From Rhynchospora pubera (lineage: Eukaryota; Streptophyta; Magnoliopsida; Poales; Cyperaceae): 64,000 bases of DNA. Where the stretch lies: NCBI GenBank assembly GCA_028095005.1, contig CM051462.1, forward strand, positions 126,470,752-126,534,751, in the 5' to 3' direction. The notes below the pieces were generated by a model that saw nothing but the letters and a program-made list of their open reading frames with translations, had not been told where the DNA came from and searched no databases. Positions 36,119-48,439 of the stretch are shown in pieces. The position numbers were made by a program, and so were the translations under genes. Every line of letters begins with the position of its first letter. The first letter of the stretch is position 1.

Positions 36119-37880
36119 TAGACCTGTCAAACGTGCATAACATGCACGTTAATGATCTCTTCCGTTTAATGTTATGTTTAGGGAACGGAAAAATTTTATT
36201 TTAATGTTTAACGTTACGTTTTGTAAACGTAAGGAATTTTTATTCCGTTTAATGTTTCATTTGTTTAAACATCACAAACGTTAATAACGTTATAAATGTT
36301 GATCCCTAATACAAGTTTTGTTTGTTTGAACATCACAACTCAAATTACAACTTAACAAGTTCACCAGTCAAATTACAACTATATTAAGCATCACTGCGGC
36401 ACTGCCAAATATCAAATAACTCTATTGAGCATCACTGCCAAATATTGAATAACTCTATTGAACTTCAATGTCAAATATCAAACAATTTACAGAGATCAAA
36501 TAAGCCTGGTACAGACCTGGTACATCAAATAAGCCTTGTACCGACCTGGTACATCAAATAAGCTTTAATAGAGCCACTACAAGTTCAAACAAGTCAGATT
36601 ACTCTTAACATCAAACAAGCAATCAAAGATAAGCCACTAATCATTTTCTCAAAATGCAAAGAGTAACAGATCTCAAACTACTTTCTCAAAATGTCAAGCA
36701 TACATCTAAATTCTAATACAACGCATACAAAATATGTTCCAAGAGATGAATCTGTTCCAACTTACTGTCAAGCATCCAATATACAAAGTTTTCATGCTCC
36801 ATTGGTAGCAATGTCATCTGATGCTGCTATACTGTTATTCATACCACACAAGCAGGATCTGCACAGAAATAAAGCAAATCTTGATTTAAAAATATTTATA
36901 GATGAACTAGAAAAGAATCTGACCTTTACACTGTTCTTGAGTTGCCGATTATAAAATAAAGTGAACTGGTTCTCTAAATTCATATAATGAGAGAAAATTA
37001 CAAAAATACTTGGTTCCTCTTGCAGATTCAGGATTTCAACTGGAATCAAGTAAATAAACTAAAATAAAAGAATCACATTAAAGCATCTAAGAAACCAAGA
37101 CTTTTGAGAACCATTTTTCGATCTGAACATCCACCAATGAGGTCTGGCATTTACCAACATTTTTAAATAGTACAATTGAAAAATTATGTTTTTTTTCCAG
37201 AAATTTCCATGAAAATCTTAACTCAACACAAAAAAAATCCATAAAAATGTGTTTTTTCAAAAAGGGTTTGGAATTGTACCAGCAAGAGGCAAAGTGAAGA
37301 GTCCGGCCAGTCCCTATTGTCTAATCAGAGGTGACGATCGACAGGTGACAATGGCTAGAGTTCACAGAGAAACGACGGAAGAAATTACAGTCAGTCATAC
37401 GACGATCTGCCTTTCCATCGTCAGTTCGTCACGCTCGCATGGATCGACGAGGTTGCACAGACCACAACGCCCTTGTCAATTTGTCATGGGAAGTGTGCGA
37501 GAGAGAGAGAGAGAGAGGGGGGGGGAGGGGAGGGAGGAGGAGTGGGAGGAGGGGGAGGAGGAGGAAGCATGCGAGAGAAAGAGGCGAGGTAGCGAACTAG
37601 CGACACATTCTAGGTCATTATCTGTTCTGCTCCTCGTTGTCTCCGCAATTTCTCTACAATTCACCCTATTCCAAACTCTTGCAATTATTTGCATTAAAAC
37701 GTAAATAAACGGAACGTAAATAGCCTCTTATGTTTACGTTACGTTTAGTGATGAAAATATAGGCCCACTTCCGTTTACGTTACGTTGGGCCGAACGTAAC
37801 AGTTATGGGCTCCGTTTAATGTTACGTTAGACTTATGCGTAACGTTAAAACGTTAATATGTTACAGTATTGACAGGTCTA
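36119..37880. mobile_element. Non-autonomous hAT transposon in the XTH upstream region
   Basis: The ends TAGACCTGTCAA and TTGACAGGTCTA are perfect 12-bp inverted repeats, flanked by the 8-bp duplication TGCATGGC (36111-36118 and 37881-37888), diagnostic of hAT elements. The 1762-bp element has no transposase. Subterminal regions carry many ACGTTA/TAACGT boxes, likely transposase sites. A GA/G-rich tract (37499-37570) explains the Arg/Glu-rich ORF at 37249-37704, which is not a gene. Confidence 0.93.
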
Positions 37881-38312
37881 TGCATGGCTGCATGGCAGCA
37901 TGGGTTAACTTGGGTCGTACTTTGGTCTTGTTTTGACCCAATAACCCGCAGGGGTTGACTAATTTGACTTGTAAATTGGAACAATCTAAAGGTTTTAAAT
38001 GGTAATCAAGAGTCATCTTATTTATTGTTGTTTTGTCGATACATTGCCAGGAATTTCCATATTCAAATTATACAATTGATATAGTAAGAAGTTTTTTTTT
38101 AATGTCCAAATAAAGTGTTATTCAATATGATTTATCTCTTTTTCTCTTTCTTTTCATGCAAGTTCATGTATTAGTTCAGTTTTTTTTTTCCAACTAGCAA
38201 AAAATGCTTTCAATGTGTGCGCAAATAAAGAAACATAATAATTTTAGAAAATATAAAATTATTTTGTTGAATCTTCCGGATATAAGTGGATATATCTTTT
38301 AAAAAAAATAAA

Positions 38313-38717
38313 GAGAAATGCTAGTGTCCAATATATAGGACAGATCGATTCTGTCCAATACGATCGTTTTTACGTTTTTAAATTTCAAATAACCGATCTG
38401 AACCGTTCAATATGTTTTTCATATTGAAAAATTACAATAAACCAATTTTTACATTTTTTCAAAATTTTTTACTATTTTTTTGGTATTTTAGAAAATCGTT
38501 GTTATTGGACGATCCATAATGTTTATATCATTAATTTTAAAAAATACCAAAAAGATAGTAAAAAATTTTGAAAAAAATGTAAAAATTGGTTTCTTGTAAG
38601 TTTTCAATATTGAAAATATATTTAACGGTTCGGATCGGTCATTTGAAATTTAGAAACGTGAAAACGATCGTATTGGACGGACCCATCCGTCCTATATATA
38701 GGACACTAGCATTTCTC
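38313..38717. mobile_element. Mutator-like fold-back MITE, copy 1
   Basis: Ends GAGAAATGCTAGTGTCC and GGACACTAGCATTTCTC are perfect inverted repeats flanked by the 9-bp duplication AAAAATAAA (38304-38312, 38718-38726), a size typical of Mutator-like elements. The whole 405 bp folds back, with a core of ACATTTTTTCAAAATTTTTT and ACTATTTTTTTGG. Confidence 0.85.
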
Positions 38718-39210
38718 AAAAATAAATTGTTAACAACCGTCACCATCTGACTCTTTTCTGTCAAAAGGTCTGACCTTTTATCTGAAATCAACATTTAGAC
38801 CACACATCAGATCAGATCACGTAAATCAATGATCCATAATTGACATAACAATTGTTTAGAAGTCCTCTTGTAAAATTGTTATGATTTTTTTTTTATGGGT
38901 GTTTTTATAAGTATAGATTAGCGTGAAGGAGTTTATATATAAAAAAACAAAAGAAATATCCAAGATGCTGAGCGCTAAATTTCTTATGCTCTCGGCACCT
39001 ATTGGAACTAAACCAACTTGCAACAATGCGGTACGATATAAACTTTAGATCATATATATAATTCTTTTCATTTTTTCTATTAAGTTTTAGATTTGTAAAA
39101 TTTGATTTATAGAAAATGAAGATATGACGAAGGCAAAAATAAAAGGGGAAAAAAGAGATATTGGACTTCTTCCGTTGAACATTTCATATTGCATAATATT
39201 AATTTTAATA

Positions 39211-39592
39211 TGCACTATAATGCATAGGTTTTTCTATGTATTACGGTTTTTTTCATCAGTATTTTTGAAATTGACAAATCTAATTTAACCAATATAATCT
39301 ACATATTAAAATCTCCTACCAAACCAAATTTCATAATTTAAAAAATTTTATTATATTTTTCGATTCTTTTTTAAATCTGTCAGTTTTGAAATGTTCTAAA
39401 TAGTGGCGTGTTTCTAAAAATGACACGTTTTAAAAAATTCGAAAAAATAGTAAAAAAATTTTAAAAAAAATTTGTTTTGTTTGGTAGGAGATTTCATTAT
39501 ATAGATAGAGTTATTAAATATATTTGTCAATTTGCAAAAATATTGACGAAAAAGACTGCGATACATAGAAAGGTCTATGCATCATAGTGCAC
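39211..39592. repeat. Fold-back element with ATGCATAG ends
   Basis: Left TGCACTATAATGCATAGG, right TCTATGCATCATAGTGCA, with TTTCTATGTATTACGG / CGATACATAGAAAGG next inside. The core again has AAATTTCATAATTTAAAAAA and ACTATT-like tracts. The duplication could not be fixed. Confidence 0.65.
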
Positions 39593-41989
39593 AATAAACT
39601 ACATCTGTATATTATAGGCTTGACAATATCTTCCTTAAAAAAAAATAGGCTTTACAATATCAGCCGACATTAAATTTATCATATTCTAAGGATTAATCAT
39701 ATAATCTCAATTTTCCTCCCCTAAGTGATTTTCTTTCAAGTTCTTTTATTTTAATGCTACTTATTACCGACGCTAACCCGAAAGAAATTTCTTATATTTC
39801 TAATCAATTTATAAGAAGACGGACGTAAATTGTATTAAGAATAATAATAATGCATAAATTATGATTTAGAAGAACTTTTTTACTTTTAGTGGATAAAATA
39901 TAATTTTTAAATTTTAATTGAGACAATCATCACTTTCTCCACTATACTAGTTTATTTTGGGGGCGTTTGACATGCATGAAATTAGTCTAACTTTGAAGGG
40001 GCATTTGACAACATAGATTAGTGAGATCAAAAGTTAAAGTTAGTATTTTTAAGCAAATTTGCTAACCAAGAAATTAAACAAATTTACTTAAAAGTAATCC
40101 TTGATTTCACTAATCTACGATGTTGCCAAATATCATTTTATGTTTAGTTTTGTATATTAGCAACTACCGATTTCAATCACAACAATAAACGGCCTCCGAG
40201 AGAGAAAGTATTGGGATCCCAATAATCGGATGCATAAATTAAAATTATAGATCCGGTCATCCGGATCCAAGGAAAATGGTCTCAAAGTTTAGCCAGTGGG
40301 ACCATAGGCATCACAATGCCAGCTAACAATGGGTCCTTGCAGTTATTTGAGCAATCGATCACACAGTCCTTCATTGACTTGAACACACTTCACACGAACT
40401 TCTCCTGTTTCGAAAATGTTACAGATTTTCTGTATATATAGTGGAAAACGGGATTTCATGTGGTGAGTATGATTTTGAACTTCTCGTGACGTCTACCTTT
40501 CGATGTACACACGATGTTATGCATCTGCATCCGCAGAAAATCTATATATTAATAATCGAAGATAAGATTATGGGACTCTATTTAGTATTTATTACTTATA
40601 TAGTAATTGTTTCTCCAAAAAGAGAAAAGTTATCGGATCGAGATATCGAACGGTGAGTGTTGCTCCAAAATTGGTACAAGTTTCTCTGAGATTACAGATC
40701 TCTTCCAAATATTGCACACCGTTTATTGCTGCGCCAGATATATATATAACCATTATATATTTCGTAATTTGGCAAATTAATTTCATTGTGTGTTTTTCAT
40801 ATACATATACAATTTATATATGACTTGACATCTGACATTATTGACATGATATTAATTAATGATTAAAAAGTATAACAAAAGTCTTATTTTACATTTACGT
40901 ATCTTATTTTATTGTTATTTATATATCGAATAAGAATGCACAATCATGAGAAATAAGCGCATGCGTTATAACCATAGAGGTCAACGATTAAAATAATTCT
41001 TATATTTTTATATGATTCAAGTGCATTTTAAGCAAATCATTCATATTCACGTCAAAGATGTATATATATACGTATATATGAACTAAAAAAATGAAAGCAT
41101 TAATCTCTGTTCAAATTATTTAGTTTCACCACCCAAGAATGGATGAAAAATAATCTGAGTTTAAGCTTGATTGAATAAGTAATCCAACAGATCTTTTCCG
41201 CATAAGCATAATAGTATATAGTATAATTATGAAATGCGCATTCATGCCATAAGCAGATAATTGACCACTACATAGCACAAACAAATTGTGCAAATGCATA
41301 TTTGTGGTTTTACGTCTAAAGAAATTCAAATCTTGCGACCTTTTCCAAATATTAAATTTTGTTTTAGTGGCAACAGGATGATGCTGATTGCATCGATTGG
41401 TTTGACGACCCTTTGCTTTTCTATATATAAATAGGGAGATTCTGCCATGAGGGCTAATTAAGCCTGACTCAAACCCGAGTTTTCAATCAAATTAATCACA
41501 GCCGTTAAAAATTCAGAGGGTAGTATTGGAATTTTACATTTCCGTTACTTATTTTGGTTAACTCTCCATTCTCCTTTCAGTCTCTTTTCTTCTTTCTCTC
41601 AACTCGTGTTTCTCCTCTGGTCGACTGGTCCTCCCAAAATCGATCAACGCCTCCCTTCGACAAATGAGAGCAACTTTTAAAATCATCGTGTCTTCCTTCT
41701 CTTCGGATCACCAATCAAAATCGCCGAGTACTAGTAAGCTTTTGGACGAACATAAGCCGACTTCCTTCGGACTAGACCACTAGAGTTGCCTCTCCCTTCT
41801 CGCCTCCGGTCTTTCGTCCCCACCACGAACTCCGAAGTGAGCTTTTTCAACACTGAACCGAAGCAGTAGGCCTAACTGCTTTCTCTATTTCCTTTTCTTA
41901 TGTCCTAATTTTTGGATGAGATTTGATTGAAGATATTGCAATTATTGTTCTCAAATAGGCTAGTGCATTACATTTTAGTTCGATTTTAT

Positions 41990-42172
41990 TGAATCTGGTA
42001 AAGTAAGCCTAATACGGTAGAAGCAAACGCCAAACAATACTAAATGGGAAATGTCCAAGACCACTGTCTGCATGCCACATGGCGCGTACACGCCAAATGC
42101 ATTCTCTACAGCTCTAGACCACAGGCCACCTTGTACTGGCTGACAATACCAGTCTAGAGAATCAGAACCCAT
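41990..42172 (-). pseudogene. ABCC (MRP) transporter N-terminal exon fragment
   Basis: From an ATG in good context (CAAAGATGGG) the frame reads MGSDSLDWYCQPVQGG, then SRAVENAFGVYAPC and ISHLVLFGVCFYRIRL. This matches the start of plant vacuolar ABCC1/ABCC2 transporters (LEWYCxPV...FGAYTPC...ISHLVLLxLCLYRxWL). After about 55 residues similarity ends and a stop follows. The remaining roughly 1,500 residues and the ATPase cassettes are absent from the window, so this is a fragment. Known full-length proteins have a long TMD0 here. Origin (transposon capture or local decay) is inferred only. Confidence 0.72.
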
Positions 42173-44507
42173 CTTTGCACCAAATTAAGTTCTCAATAGC
42201 TTCAATTTGGATCCTTTAACAGCATGAGCTTAAGGAATAAACTTGTTATGATTGAATACACCAAACTTGGTCTAATCGAAATTTCCCATTATTGTCCATC
42301 AATAGCTAAGATAAAAAGGGTTATTAATCAGGATAAAATAGGCCCCGGTTATTCGATATAGTGCTTCTCTATTCTGAGGTATATCAGCCCACATTAGCCC
42401 TAATCACTTCTCTTTTCAGTTTTTACAATGGTATTTAGTTAGTAAATAAAAGATGATTTTATAATTGTGGAGCTGATAATCATTGACTCCGTTGATCGGG
42501 TTTTGAACTTTTTTATTTTAACTATGAGTAGGAGATTATTAAGATTTGGAGTTAATTTGAGGTCATGGAATCTGTTCCACCTTGGTGCTAATTTGCACCT
42601 TAATTTTCAGTAAAATTTGTGTCACTTATACATACCAGGTTACTTTTTCCAATTGGTGTTAACTTGGTTGATTGAGGCAACTATAGTAGAAATTGTAGGT
42701 CTAAACAACATGTTTGGCCAAATGGAAGTTTAATTACACTTAGTATAACAAAATTCAAGTAGTATTTCATGCACTGGAGATTCCAAGTCCATAGCTTTTA
42801 GAAAATTATCCGTCATCAATTGAAAGATTAATTTCCTTTTAGCAATTATGAATTTTTGTAAGTTAGTATTTCATGAACTTGAGATTCCAATGATAAATTT
42901 TCAGTACAGTAATAGCTTAAACGAATTCAGTAACCGTGTATTTTTTCACAATACTTTTCTATATACAATTAAAATACTGGCCAAATTCATTTTTACTGAT
43001 AAAGGGAAAGTAGTGTTTGCCAGTTGGAGGCTGTATAAATGCAATTAAACTTTTTTTAATCATTTTTTTATGTTATGGCATTCTTTTTAGGAGCAAGCAC
43101 TAGCGAGTGGAAGCATTCTCGTGGGAAAGATGGAGCTGCACAATACAAGATAGAAGCAGAAGTAGTAGAATAAAAGAAATTGGTTGGATTATATGTAGGA
43201 GCGATTGGCAAGATAAATTGTTAGTTTTGTTAAGATGGATTGAATGTTGTATTTGAGTTAAAACTCAATTGTTTGTCCTAGATATAAATTGTAAATCTGA
43301 TTATATTTGTATAATAGGTATCTGATTGAATTGTACGATAGATATAATAAGAAGATTTAGAAATTGATTGGAAGGTTAATTATTACAGTGACGTGTTAAA
43401 TTGTATCTATCTTAAATAATGTAGATCAACAATAAGATATAAAGAAAGGTATCATATTTTTGTTCAAAATAACACCATGTAATAGAAAGTGTCACACATT
43501 TCCAAAAAAACAAAAAAGTCACATTGAAGAAGATGTCACACACTGCATATATACATCAGAATCAAAATATGTCAAAATTTCAAAGTTTACATTTCTATAT
43601 ACTTGCAACTTACAAAACCACTATACCATACTCCTAAAATATAGTTTTTTAGGGCCATTTCATTAATTGAAACAATGAGTAAAATCAATCTTATGTACAT
43701 TCGTGACAAGACCTGGTATTGAGAGAGTTAACACAATTTAGCACTCTAAACAACTACATACTTTTCATCTCTCATACTTCAAACTACTAGTCCAAATATA
43801 TCTGAACAGAACCAGAACATGAAACTAGAAATGGCATTCCATTTTTCTCGCACCACTTCCAATTCCAAGGCAGTTTTCCCAAAAACAAAGTAATTATAGT
43901 ACTGAAATATCAAAATGAGCACATACCAGTAAAACATGCTTTAGGAAACGGTAAATAGAACCTTCAATTGATATCAAATTCAATCATTTTTTACAAAATT
44001 ACCAAAAGTGATATCAAATTCCAAAATAAAAAAAGAAAAAAAAACTTTACTTTGTCTAATCACCTCTTTCGGTCATCATACACTTGCTTTGTGTCTTCTT
44101 CTTTCGTCTTGTATCCTCCTAGTTTCTAATACAAGTCAAGAGAACAAATAATGGATAAGCTATTAATTTTTCTTAAAATCAATCAAAATCAATAATTTTC
44201 TTTTCTACATCTGATAGTCCTTGCTCTAACTTGCAAGGAAAGGCTGTAAAATCAATCATTTTCTTTTATAAGAACAATAGCAAATAACATGAGCAGCTTA
44301 TGGCTAACCAAGTCAATGTCAGGTTCAAACATACTTCTTGCCTTCTCTTCATTTCTAACCTAAATACAAAATATAAAATCCAGAAATCAAAAAATTATAT
44401 TCAAAATAAGAAATCAACAAAAGGTCACAAATATGAAAAAGAAAAGCGGTCTTTTGGACGAACTTCGATACCAGAATTCCAAAGGGACCCCTTAATTGCG
44501 CAAGATG
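42173..44507. other. Region without recognised genes between two gene fragments
   Basis: AT-rich. A possible exon-like stretch at 43091-43170 follows a TTTTTAG acceptor (GAGCAAGCACTAGCGAGTGG) but has no matching protein. No transposon ends recognised. Confidence 0.45.
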
Positions 44508-44690
44508 TCAACTACTCTATGGCCGACGCCACCAGTCGCTCCAGTGACCAAAACTGTACCATAAGCTTTCATTTTCTGTGGAATCTCACTTGGTTCTGGG
44601 CTTGTGGCTTTCTCAATAAGAGACTCACGAAATAAAGCCAGAGTGACGGGGAGAGTCGAGCCGTCGAGGAGAGATCACGCTCTCAAGTTG
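44508..44690 (-). pseudogene. Fragment of a CIA30/HCF173-type NAD(P)-binding Rossmann protein
   Basis: The minus-strand frame reads RESLIEKATSPEPSEIPQKM, then KAYGTVLVTGATGGVGHRVV and DILRN followed by TAA. The Rossmann motif TGATGGVG is intact. The match is to the chloroplast Rossmann protein group that includes Arabidopsis At4g18810, by memory. Beyond the stop the frame (GVPLEFWYRSSSK) still resembles the family weakly, then similarity is lost. It is a short broken piece, with none of the rest of the gene in the window. Confidence 0.65.
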
Positions 44691-47600
44691 ATAACTACTC
44701 TAAAATATTTTAGGCACCGGTAATTTTGTTTATTGATGGCAACCGAGTAATTTTCCCACCAAAAATAATTTGGAGGTAGTTTCTGCATACTTCATTTAGA
44801 TAACCGTTTTTTGAAAAACTTCATAATTTGTTGATCACACATGGAATTTCTTGATTGGTTAGTTTTATGAGCCTCGAATCATGTTCATGGATAGATGACG
44901 TGGACAACTTGGTGCTGCATATTTTTAACAAATTTTAGCTAGTATATTTTGATTTATTCGCCGAATATTATTATGCATGGAAAATAGCATAAAATTTCAT
45001 TTATCAATTTTTAAAATGGAAAATATTGTCCAAAATGACATATTAAATTTGTAAGCCTAATGTTTTTCCTAAATAAATTTTTTTAATTGTTTCAATGATC
45101 TAATGAACAAGTAATTTGTTTTAGTAAATTTATAGATTATGTTTGTATTGTACTAAATTAAGGAGGAATGCTACAACAAAAACAATTGAGAAATTCTAGT
45201 GTCCAATATATAGGACGGATGGGTCAGTTCAATATGGTCATTTTCACGTTTTCAAATTTAAAATGATTGATCCGAACTGTTCAATATGTTCTCCATATAA
45301 GAAAATTTATAAAAAAACTAATTTTACATTTTTTTGAAAATTTTTACTATTTTTTGGTATTTTTGAAAATTCATGATATGAACATTATGGATCATCCAAT
45401 AACAACAATTTTCTAAAATACCAAAAAAATAGTAAAAATTTAAAAAAAAATGTAAAAATTTGTTTCTCATAATTTTTCAATATGGAGAAAATATTGAATA
45501 GTTCAGATTGGTTATTTGAAATTAAAAAACCATGAAAACGATCGTATTGGACGGAGTCCATCCATCCAATATATTGGACTCTAGCATTTCTCAAAAGCAA
45601 TTTAATTAATCTCTTCGTCGAATTCGAATAGATCTTTAATTCAAAAGTTCAAATAAACAATCCAAATACTTAAGGTGATTTATGTTAGAAAGTGCTCAAT
45701 TTTAATTTTTTATGTCAATTACACTTAATTAACCTTAATTAAACGTCAAACACGAGGATCTTGCCAAGCAATCAACACACAACATAAGAATAGGAGGGAA
45801 ATCGATACCTCATCCAATATAGCAATTGGATGGCTCGACCTTGGCATTGAAGTTGGTGGCGTGCCTTCTCCTCCACCATTACGTTCTACAAGGTACGTGC
45901 TAGCATACCCATAGAACAAGCCTAATCCTTATGGCTTTCTTTCTTCTTACAATTAGCCATTTAATTTAGAGGAGAGAAAGGAGCTCAACACATGAGCAAA
46001 TAAGAGGGAGAGAGGAGGTGGATGGCGGCTAGGAAGGGAGGCAAGAGAGGAGAGAGAAAAGTTTAGGTGGAGGCTCTCATAAGTGGTCCTAATTACAAAA
46101 CCTAATTGATCTCTTCCATAATTACAACTATGTCATCCCACCTACCACCATAAATGACTGCCACGAAATGGACCTTTATGGGCCATTTAACCTCTTCATT
46201 TGGACCATTAATTCATATAATTAAGGCCTCTCAAGTTTGCTCTTTAATTGGGCTATATATTTATTATTTAAATAACGGCCCAATTAATCAATATAACCAT
46301 TTATATTAATATGTGTTGACCTAAATTAAATATTATCTCATTAATAATTATTTTAGGATTAGTTAATATATTAATTTATTTCTATATGATCCATTGACTT
46401 AATTAATTATAACGGTTCGCAACGGTATATAATTAATTAATCAATCTTATCATATTTCCACAGTACTTACTGCTGTGAATAAATAAATAAATAAATAATG
46501 TACTGTGTGATTAATGTCCTATTTGTGTGACCCTTTGAGGATTTATGCTATGTTGGACATGAAAATAAATCGCTATTTATTTCCAATAATCATAAGCGGT
46601 ATCTAGCAACACGTTACGATTTCTAATTCGCATAAATAATGTACTGCTACAATATCTCAATCCTGCATAAAAAATAAAAGTATTTCTTTGTCTGATTTTT
46701 ATGCCACATGATATCATTGTATAGTCCAAGATAGGAATGTGTCATTCTTGCAGACTATACATTTCTCTAGAGTTGATTGTACAAATTGGCCAAACAATTT
46801 AATCGCCGAGTATCGTTGTGCATGGAAAATATCATAAAATTTCATTATCTAATTTTTAAAATTGGAAATATTGTCCAAAATGAAAATATCTTAAAAATTC
46901 TTAGCAATTTTTCATTTATCAGAAAAGTTTCTGACAATCGTGTTTGACATGACACGACATGAAACACACGATTGGAAAATACTAGTTGTGTTGAATATAT
47001 CTAGTTCTACCATATAAGATTATATTAAGATAATACAATTAGACTATCATATTGGCCTGGGTTTCTCCATTTATTTTCTATTAAAAATATCATTTCGAAA
47101 ACGTTTTTGAAGATGTTTTTGGAAATATTTAATTAAACACTTTCTTAGATAAGTATGTATAATTTTTGTTTAGTACCACCATTAGGCAGCACTTTATTAT
47201 AAAAAAGACAATTCAAAATTTGAAATATTTAGTATTAACTTAAAAGCCGTGATTTTCCCCCTATTTTGACTTTTTTCTGCATTTTATATTTTTTGGTTAA
47301 ATATAGTTTTCTACTATTATGTAAAAGTATATATATATATTTTTGTATTTATTGTAATTAAATAATTTTCTCTTTTTTGGTTAAATATATTAAAAATAGT
47401 CGTACCAATCATTATTTAATTTATTTAAGAATTAAATATATTTGAAATCATGTTGAATTATTGTATAATCTAAAAAACATCGCGTAGCAAAGCTGCATAT
47501 CTAATTGTAGTAAATTAGTAATAATTTGTACAAAGTGCGACACACTAATGTCATCTTATAGTTTCCCTTATTAAAAACTTCACATTTCCTAAAAAATAAA

Positions 47601-48107
47601 AGTGATAATATACTATTATGTAAATGCTAATTATGCCACTAAATAATATAATTCTTCTAACATTTATTGGCAATTTCATGGATGCTAACGCTGCAATGAA
47701 AAACAAGCATGATCAATCTGTTGTTACTGTATGTTTTTTTTTCTTAAATTTCTTTTTCTCCATTTATTTGATTAATAAGGACATTACTGCAATTTTCCGT
47801 ATACAGCACGTTGCCCTCTTGATTCCTCTTGAGTATATCCATGTAGGATTACATTTTGGGACAAATTTCAATTCATTGATTTATATCTTACCACAATTGT
47901 TCCCTGATAAATCAAAGTTTTCCATATCTAAAATGTATATGCTATATCTATCCTACATTTACATTTTTCTAACTGATATTGTGTAATTACAAAGGAAATT
48001 GATCAATAGAGATATTCACAACGCATAATTCAATTCTGATTCAAAAAACAAAATAAATGCCAACCAAAATCCAAACTATAAAGGACTGAACCTGGTACTC
48101 GTTCACT
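44691..48107. other. Gene-free AT-rich region with repeats
   Basis: Contains the second Mutator-like fold-back (45188-45592), a duplicated 100-bp block (44935-45045 and 46795-46895), an (AATA) microsatellite at about 46478-46498, and a leader-like stretch at 45780-46080. No ORF with protein character. Confidence 0.5.
45188..45592. mobile_element. Mutator-like fold-back MITE, copy 2
   Basis: Same family as 38313: ends GAGAAATTCTAGTGTCC and GGACTCTAGCATTTCTC, 405 bp, same core. Flanks AAAAACAATT and AAAAGCAATT form a 10-bp duplication with one mismatch, so the copy is older or mutated. Confidence 0.82.
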
Positions 48108-48356
48108 GAATCACTGTACTAGTACCTTGACAATACCAAAAGACCCAAAAGGCCAAAACACTCATAAACATGTGCAACGTAACCAGAAAGAAAACCGGCC
48201 TTGAGATCAACATCATGAAATTATGTGTCCTGTTCAAGCATTTCGGAGGAAGGGATGCTTCTAACAATTGGCCATTAGGGTTTATCTTTACACTTTATAT
48301 GGAATTTGTTTTTATAATCTGAAAAGCCTCCTGCAGCTTGTTTATGTCAGCCTGAA
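48108..48356 (-). pseudogene. Exon-like fragment ending in a hydrophobic segment, family not recognised
   Basis: After a CTGTTTCAG acceptor the minus strand reads ADINKLQEAFQIIKTNSI, a stop, then VKINPNGQLLEASLPPK and HNFMMLISRPVFFLVTLHMF with a further hydrophobic run. It looks like the last exon of a protein with a C-terminal membrane anchor, broken by one in-frame stop. I cannot name the family. Confidence 0.35.
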
Positions 48357-48439
48357 ACAGTAAATTAAGAATAAATTAGAGCATCTATACTAGGCGTCTT
48401 TCAAACCTTGAGAAAGGTCTTTATTATATGCTTTAAAAA

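Larger units (their letters stand above)
37889..41974. other. Intergenic region with fold-back elements and a CT-rich leader-like stretch
   Basis: No protein-coding gene recognised. Holds fold-back elements at 38313-38717 and 39211-39592. Around 41560-41890 the plus strand is strongly pyrimidine-rich with higher GC, like the 5' leader of a plant transcript, but it opens no long frame. It could belong to a non-coding transcript or a transposon-captured 5' region. Confidence 0.5.

Noticed and set aside
37249..37704. 151-codon ORF in the hAT element
   Set aside because: Half of it is an Arg/Glu-rich translation of a GA/G-rich tract; no transposase motif.
47624..47986. 120-codon plus-strand ORF
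   Set aside because: AT-rich hydrophobic chance frame without ATG context, splice pattern or family resemblance.
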